Shown here one piece after another: positions 42,594-44,413 of a DNA stretch of 44,413 nucleotides. The stretch is from the NCBI GenBank assembly GCA_964639875.1, contig CAZXEM010000003.1:1-44413 (forward strand), in the 5' to 3' direction. Numbering within the stretch: the first letter of the stretch is position 1; each line of letters starts with the position of its first letter. The notes under the pieces were generated by a model. It did not search any database, was not told where the DNA came from, and saw only the letters and a program-made list of their open reading frames with translations. The translations under genes were made by a program, and so were the position numbers. The stretch is from CAZQLW01 sp964639875 (GTDB taxonomy: Archaea > Nanobdellota > Nanobdellia > Woesearchaeales > GW2011-AR9).

Positions 42594-42641
42594 GACTTCA
42601 GGGAAAGATTATTCATCGCTTTTCAGCTCATCTCTCCATTA
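42594..42641 (-). other. tRNA-Trp intron 2 (anticodon loop, 37/38)
   Basis: 48 nt at the canonical archaeal intron position. Inner helix GGAGAGAT/ATCTTTCC (8 pairs, one wobble) encloses a GCT-GAAA-AGC mini-hairpin. The expected 4-bp helix CTCC/GAAG has one C-A mismatch, so the fold is a relaxed bulge-helix-bulge. It contains GATGA, CTGA, GATGA and CTGA in order, the letters of C, D', C' and D boxes of guide RNAs, but spacing is too short for a normal guide. Confidence 0.75.
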
Positions 42642-42664
42642 CTGGAGGCCCCGATTCTACCAGA

Positions 42665-42683
42665 CTGTACGGACTTAAATCCT
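42665..42683 (-). other. tRNA-Trp intron 1 (D-arm, after position 15)
   Basis: 19 nt. Bulge-helix-bulge: 4-bp helix GTAT/GTAC, bulges AAA and AGT, and a small inner helix GGAT/GTCC closed by TTAA. Cutting after the second base of each bulge leaves A15 next to T16 and makes the D-loop canonical with G18-G19. Confidence 0.8.
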
Positions 42684-42804
42684 TTATACTATGTCCCCAC
42701 AATTATCAAAGAATCTAGCCTGTTTATTAAGTTTTTTGTTTTTTTATATCCATCTTCTGAATAATACAAATCTTTATATTTTAAACCTCTTTATTTAGGA
42801 AATC

Positions 42805-43413
42805 ATGAAAACAACTTACTTAATCTTAACGGCAATTCTTAGTGCAACTTTAAGTTTTGGTTGTAATAAAACAGAACCAGTTCAGAAAGAAGCAAGCAAA
42901 TTAGAAGAAACCATTAGTAAAACAGAAAAATCAAGTGAACTTGAAAAAGCTCTTGCTAATGAAGAAGAAGCTGTTACTAAATGTGAAAAAAGAAGGGGTA
43001 AGGTATTTATTAGCTACGGCAGTAAAGATTGTGCCCAAGGATACGGAGCCAGAGAAATTGTAACTTGTCTGACTGGATCAAATCTTAGTGTTAATAGTTT
43101 TGGTTTTCCATGTGATAACATTCCAGAGAATAGCGAGGAGAGATGGATAGCAAATTGCCAAGAAGTTTCTGGTGAAGTAGTACAAAAGTATGAAGCAGAA
43201 AAACATCTTTACAAAGATTCTTCTAAGGACAACCAAAGTTGCTTTTGGGTTAGAGAATGCGTTCCAGAAGACCCAAAACTAAGTTGGGGACCATTAGCTG
43301 ACCTCTTTAAACAAATTCCTTGTGACTTTAGTTCTACTGCTAGTTTAAAAGTCAAAGAAATAAAACATTTCTCAAATCCTTGTTATTGCTCCATTGGTGG
43401 CGGCCCTATTTAA
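42805..43413 (+). CDS. Cysteine-rich lipoprotein of unknown function
   Basis: A 202-residue secreted lipoprotein with lipobox LSFGC (Cys20). A short coiled-coil-like, Glu/Lys-rich stretch (about 28-60) precedes a domain with about nine further cysteines (KDCAQGYG, VTCLTG, PCDNIP, NCQEVSG, SCFWVRECV, PCDF, NPCYCS), probably disulfide-bonded. It ends GGGPI. No family recognised. A TATA-like CTTTATATTTTA about 30 nt upstream and AGGA near 42796 support the start. Codon use is like the neighbours. Confidence 0.65.
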   Translation: MKTTYLILTAILSATLSFGCNKTEPVQKEASKLEETISKTEKSSELEKALANEEEAVTKCEKRRGKVFISYGSKDCAQGYGAREIVTCLTGSNLSVNSFGFPCDNIPENSEERWIANCQEVSGEVVQKYEAEKHLYKDSSKDNQSCFWVRECVPEDPKLSWGPLADLFKQIPCDFSSTASLKVKEIKHFSNPCYCSIGGGPI

Positions 43414-43459
43414 TTTGAAAACTAAAATATTAAATAACAATAATGAATTCTAACTTATT

Positions 43460-44413
43460 ATGATCCAATTAGATGGTAAATATGGAACTGGAGGCGGAGC
43501 TTTAGTCAGAACAGCTCTTGCCCTTTCTACACTAACCGGCAAACCATTCTCTGTTGACAATATCCGGGCAGGTAAAGGAGATGGTGGAGGATTAAAACCG
43601 CAGCATTTGCATGCGATTAAAGCCCTCAAAGAGATATGCGGTGCAGAAACTAATCAAGTAGAACTGGGAACAAAAGAATTAACTTTCCAGCCAGGAAAAA
43701 TCAAACGAGGAGTTTATGAAATTGACATTGGTACAGCGGGAAGTATTACTTTATTCTTGCAAGCAATAATTCTTCCTTGTATGTTTGCTCCGGGAAAAGT
43801 CACTTTGAAAGTCAAAGGTGGTACTTGTGGTAAATGGCAAGCTTCAGTTTATTATTTGCAAAATGTTTTACTACCGCATTTACAAAGGTTTGTAGAAAAA
43901 ATTGAATTAAAAGTTATTAAGAAAGGTTACTATCCTAAAGGTGGTGGAGAAGTTCAATTGGAAATAACTCCTAAATTTAAATTAAATGAACATGATTCAT
44001 TTGCTGCTTTTTATGAAGACTTAAATTTTAAAACTGCAAAAATAAAATTAACTTCCCAGGGAGAGTTAGAACAAGTTCGTGGCATTGTAAATTTATCTTC
44101 AGAACTAGAAGATAAAGAGATAGGAGAAAGAATTAAAAGATCTGCTGAAGGAAGTTTAAAAGAATTAGGAGCCCCAATCAATATTAGAATTGAATATGCA
44201 AATACGTTAAATGTTGGTGGTGAGATAGTTCTTTGGGCAATTTTTAGTCAAAATGGAAAAGTTGATTTTGATAACCCTCTGATTCTTGGTGGAGATGCTT
44301 TAATTGAAAAAGGAAAACGTTCAGAAGAAATTGGTCAAGAAGCTGCAGAGATGTTAAAGAAAGAAATATCTTCTAATGCCGCTGTCGATCGAAATTTAGC
44401 TGACCAATTAATT
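43460..44413 (+). CDS. rtcA: RNA 3'-terminal phosphate cyclase RtcA (partial)
   Basis: The frame is open to the window end: 318 codons, the 3' end missing. It begins MIQLDGKYGTGGGALVRTAL, with KGDGGGLKPQHLHAI and IGTAGSITLFLQAI, the RtcA/RPTC core motifs. RtcA uses ATP to convert RNA 3'-phosphate to 2',3'-cyclic phosphate, the end form used by RtcB-type ligation and left by the archaeal tRNA-splicing endonuclease. The visible end VDRNLADQLI is close to the catalytic His region, which is beyond the window. Upstream lies the lipoprotein gene, 46 nt away. Confidence 0.92.
   Translation, partial: MIQLDGKYGTGGGALVRTALALSTLTGKPFSVDNIRAGKGDGGGLKPQHLHAIKALKEICGAETNQVELGTKELTFQPGKIKRGVYEIDIGTAGSITLFLQAIILPCMFAPGKVTLKVKGGTCGKWQASVYYLQNVLLPHLQRFVEKIELKVIKKGYYPKGGGEVQLEITPKFKLNEHDSFAAFYEDLNFKTAKIKLTSQGELEQVRGIVNLSSELEDKEIGERIKRSAEGSLKELGAPINIRIEYANTLNVGGEIVLWAIFSQNGKVDFDNPLILGGDALIEKGKRSEEIGQEAAEMLKKEISSNAAVDRNLADQLI

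Larger units (their letters stand above)
42528..42698 (-). tRNA. tRNA-Trp(CCA) interrupted by three introns
   Basis: Exons are 42698-42684, 42664-42642, 42593-42579 and 42547-42528; introns are 19, 48 and 31 nt. Joined, they give a 73-nt tRNA: acceptor GGGGACA/TGTCCCC, D-loop with A14, G18 and G19, anticodon stem GGGGC/GCCTT with loop CTCCAGA (anticodon CCA at 42645-42643), variable AGAT, T-stem CTGGG/CCCAG, canonical T-loop TTCAAAT and discriminator A. CCA is not encoded. The D-stem is weak (an A-A mismatch at 12-23). Position 15 A with 48 U fits the Levitt pair. T-runs follow the 3' end. Splicing would need the BHB endonuclease; none of the introns encodes a protein. Confidence 0.88.

Noticed and set aside
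1..44413. CRISPR array or rRNA genes
   Set aside because: No regularly spaced direct repeats outside the TSP3 gene and no rRNA-like sequence were seen.

Overview
The window reads as AT-rich DNA from an archaeon, most likely a small-genome DPANN lineage of the Woesearchaeota/Pacearchaeota type; the lineage is an inference. Archaeal or eukaryote-like information genes are present: ABCE1/Rli1, archaeal TrpRS, Cbf5, ribosomal protein eS1, aIF5B and RtcA. Many first genes have a TATA-like box about 23-30 nt before the start codon (leaderless style), while downstream genes use GGAGG-type ribosome binding sites. Cell-surface proteins are abundant.

Layout. 1-4050: small membrane proteins, a blue-copper lipoprotein and an unknown soluble protein. 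4052-8281: ABCE1, TrpRS, a glutaredoxin-like protein and bacterial-type glycerol-3-phosphate dehydrogenase GpsA. 8315-12903: a minus-strand cluster of four surface proteins (pilin-like signal, large membrane protein, lipoprotein, cupredoxin-like protein without copper ligands). 13024-16373: Cbf5, a coiled-coil protein, a phosphoesterase and eS1. 16778-20941: Asp/Glu racemase, two different ATP-grasp ligases, a DppA-type D-aminopeptidase and a C39-like protein that has lost its catalytic Cys and His; together they look like an uncharacterised D-amino-acid peptide system. 20925-22658: a DUF2087-like protein, a GH3/NagZ-like hydrolase and a small anchored Cys protein. 22763-25302: aIF5B, two small proteins and a tRNA-Thr-like gene with a loop insertion and duplicated 3' end. 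25303-32394: P-loop kinase, HTH regulator, a three-gene unknown module, radical SAM enzyme, conserved hypotheticals, a diverged small kinase and a geranylgeranyl-reductase-like flavoprotein. 32528-40324: a surface protein with its own promoter, plus a four-gene run of secreted proteins including a 1000-residue thrombospondin-type-3 calcium-binding protein and a possible beta-barrel protein. 40502-44413: amino-acid permease, a structured RNA or leader, a free-standing LAGLIDADG homing endonuclease, a tRNA-Trp gene interrupted by three introns, a Cys-rich lipoprotein and the start of RtcA.

The two strongest points are the tRNA-Trp(CCA) gene at 42528-42698 (minus strand) and the D-amino-acid/ATP-grasp cluster. 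The tRNA folds into a full cloverleaf only after removal of 19, 48 and 31 nt; the D-arm and T-arm introns show bulge-helix-bulge folds whose expected cut sites give exactly the canonical tRNA. The homing endonuclease ORF converges on it and ends inside its T-arm. No CRISPR array, transposase, rRNA or replication origin was seen.
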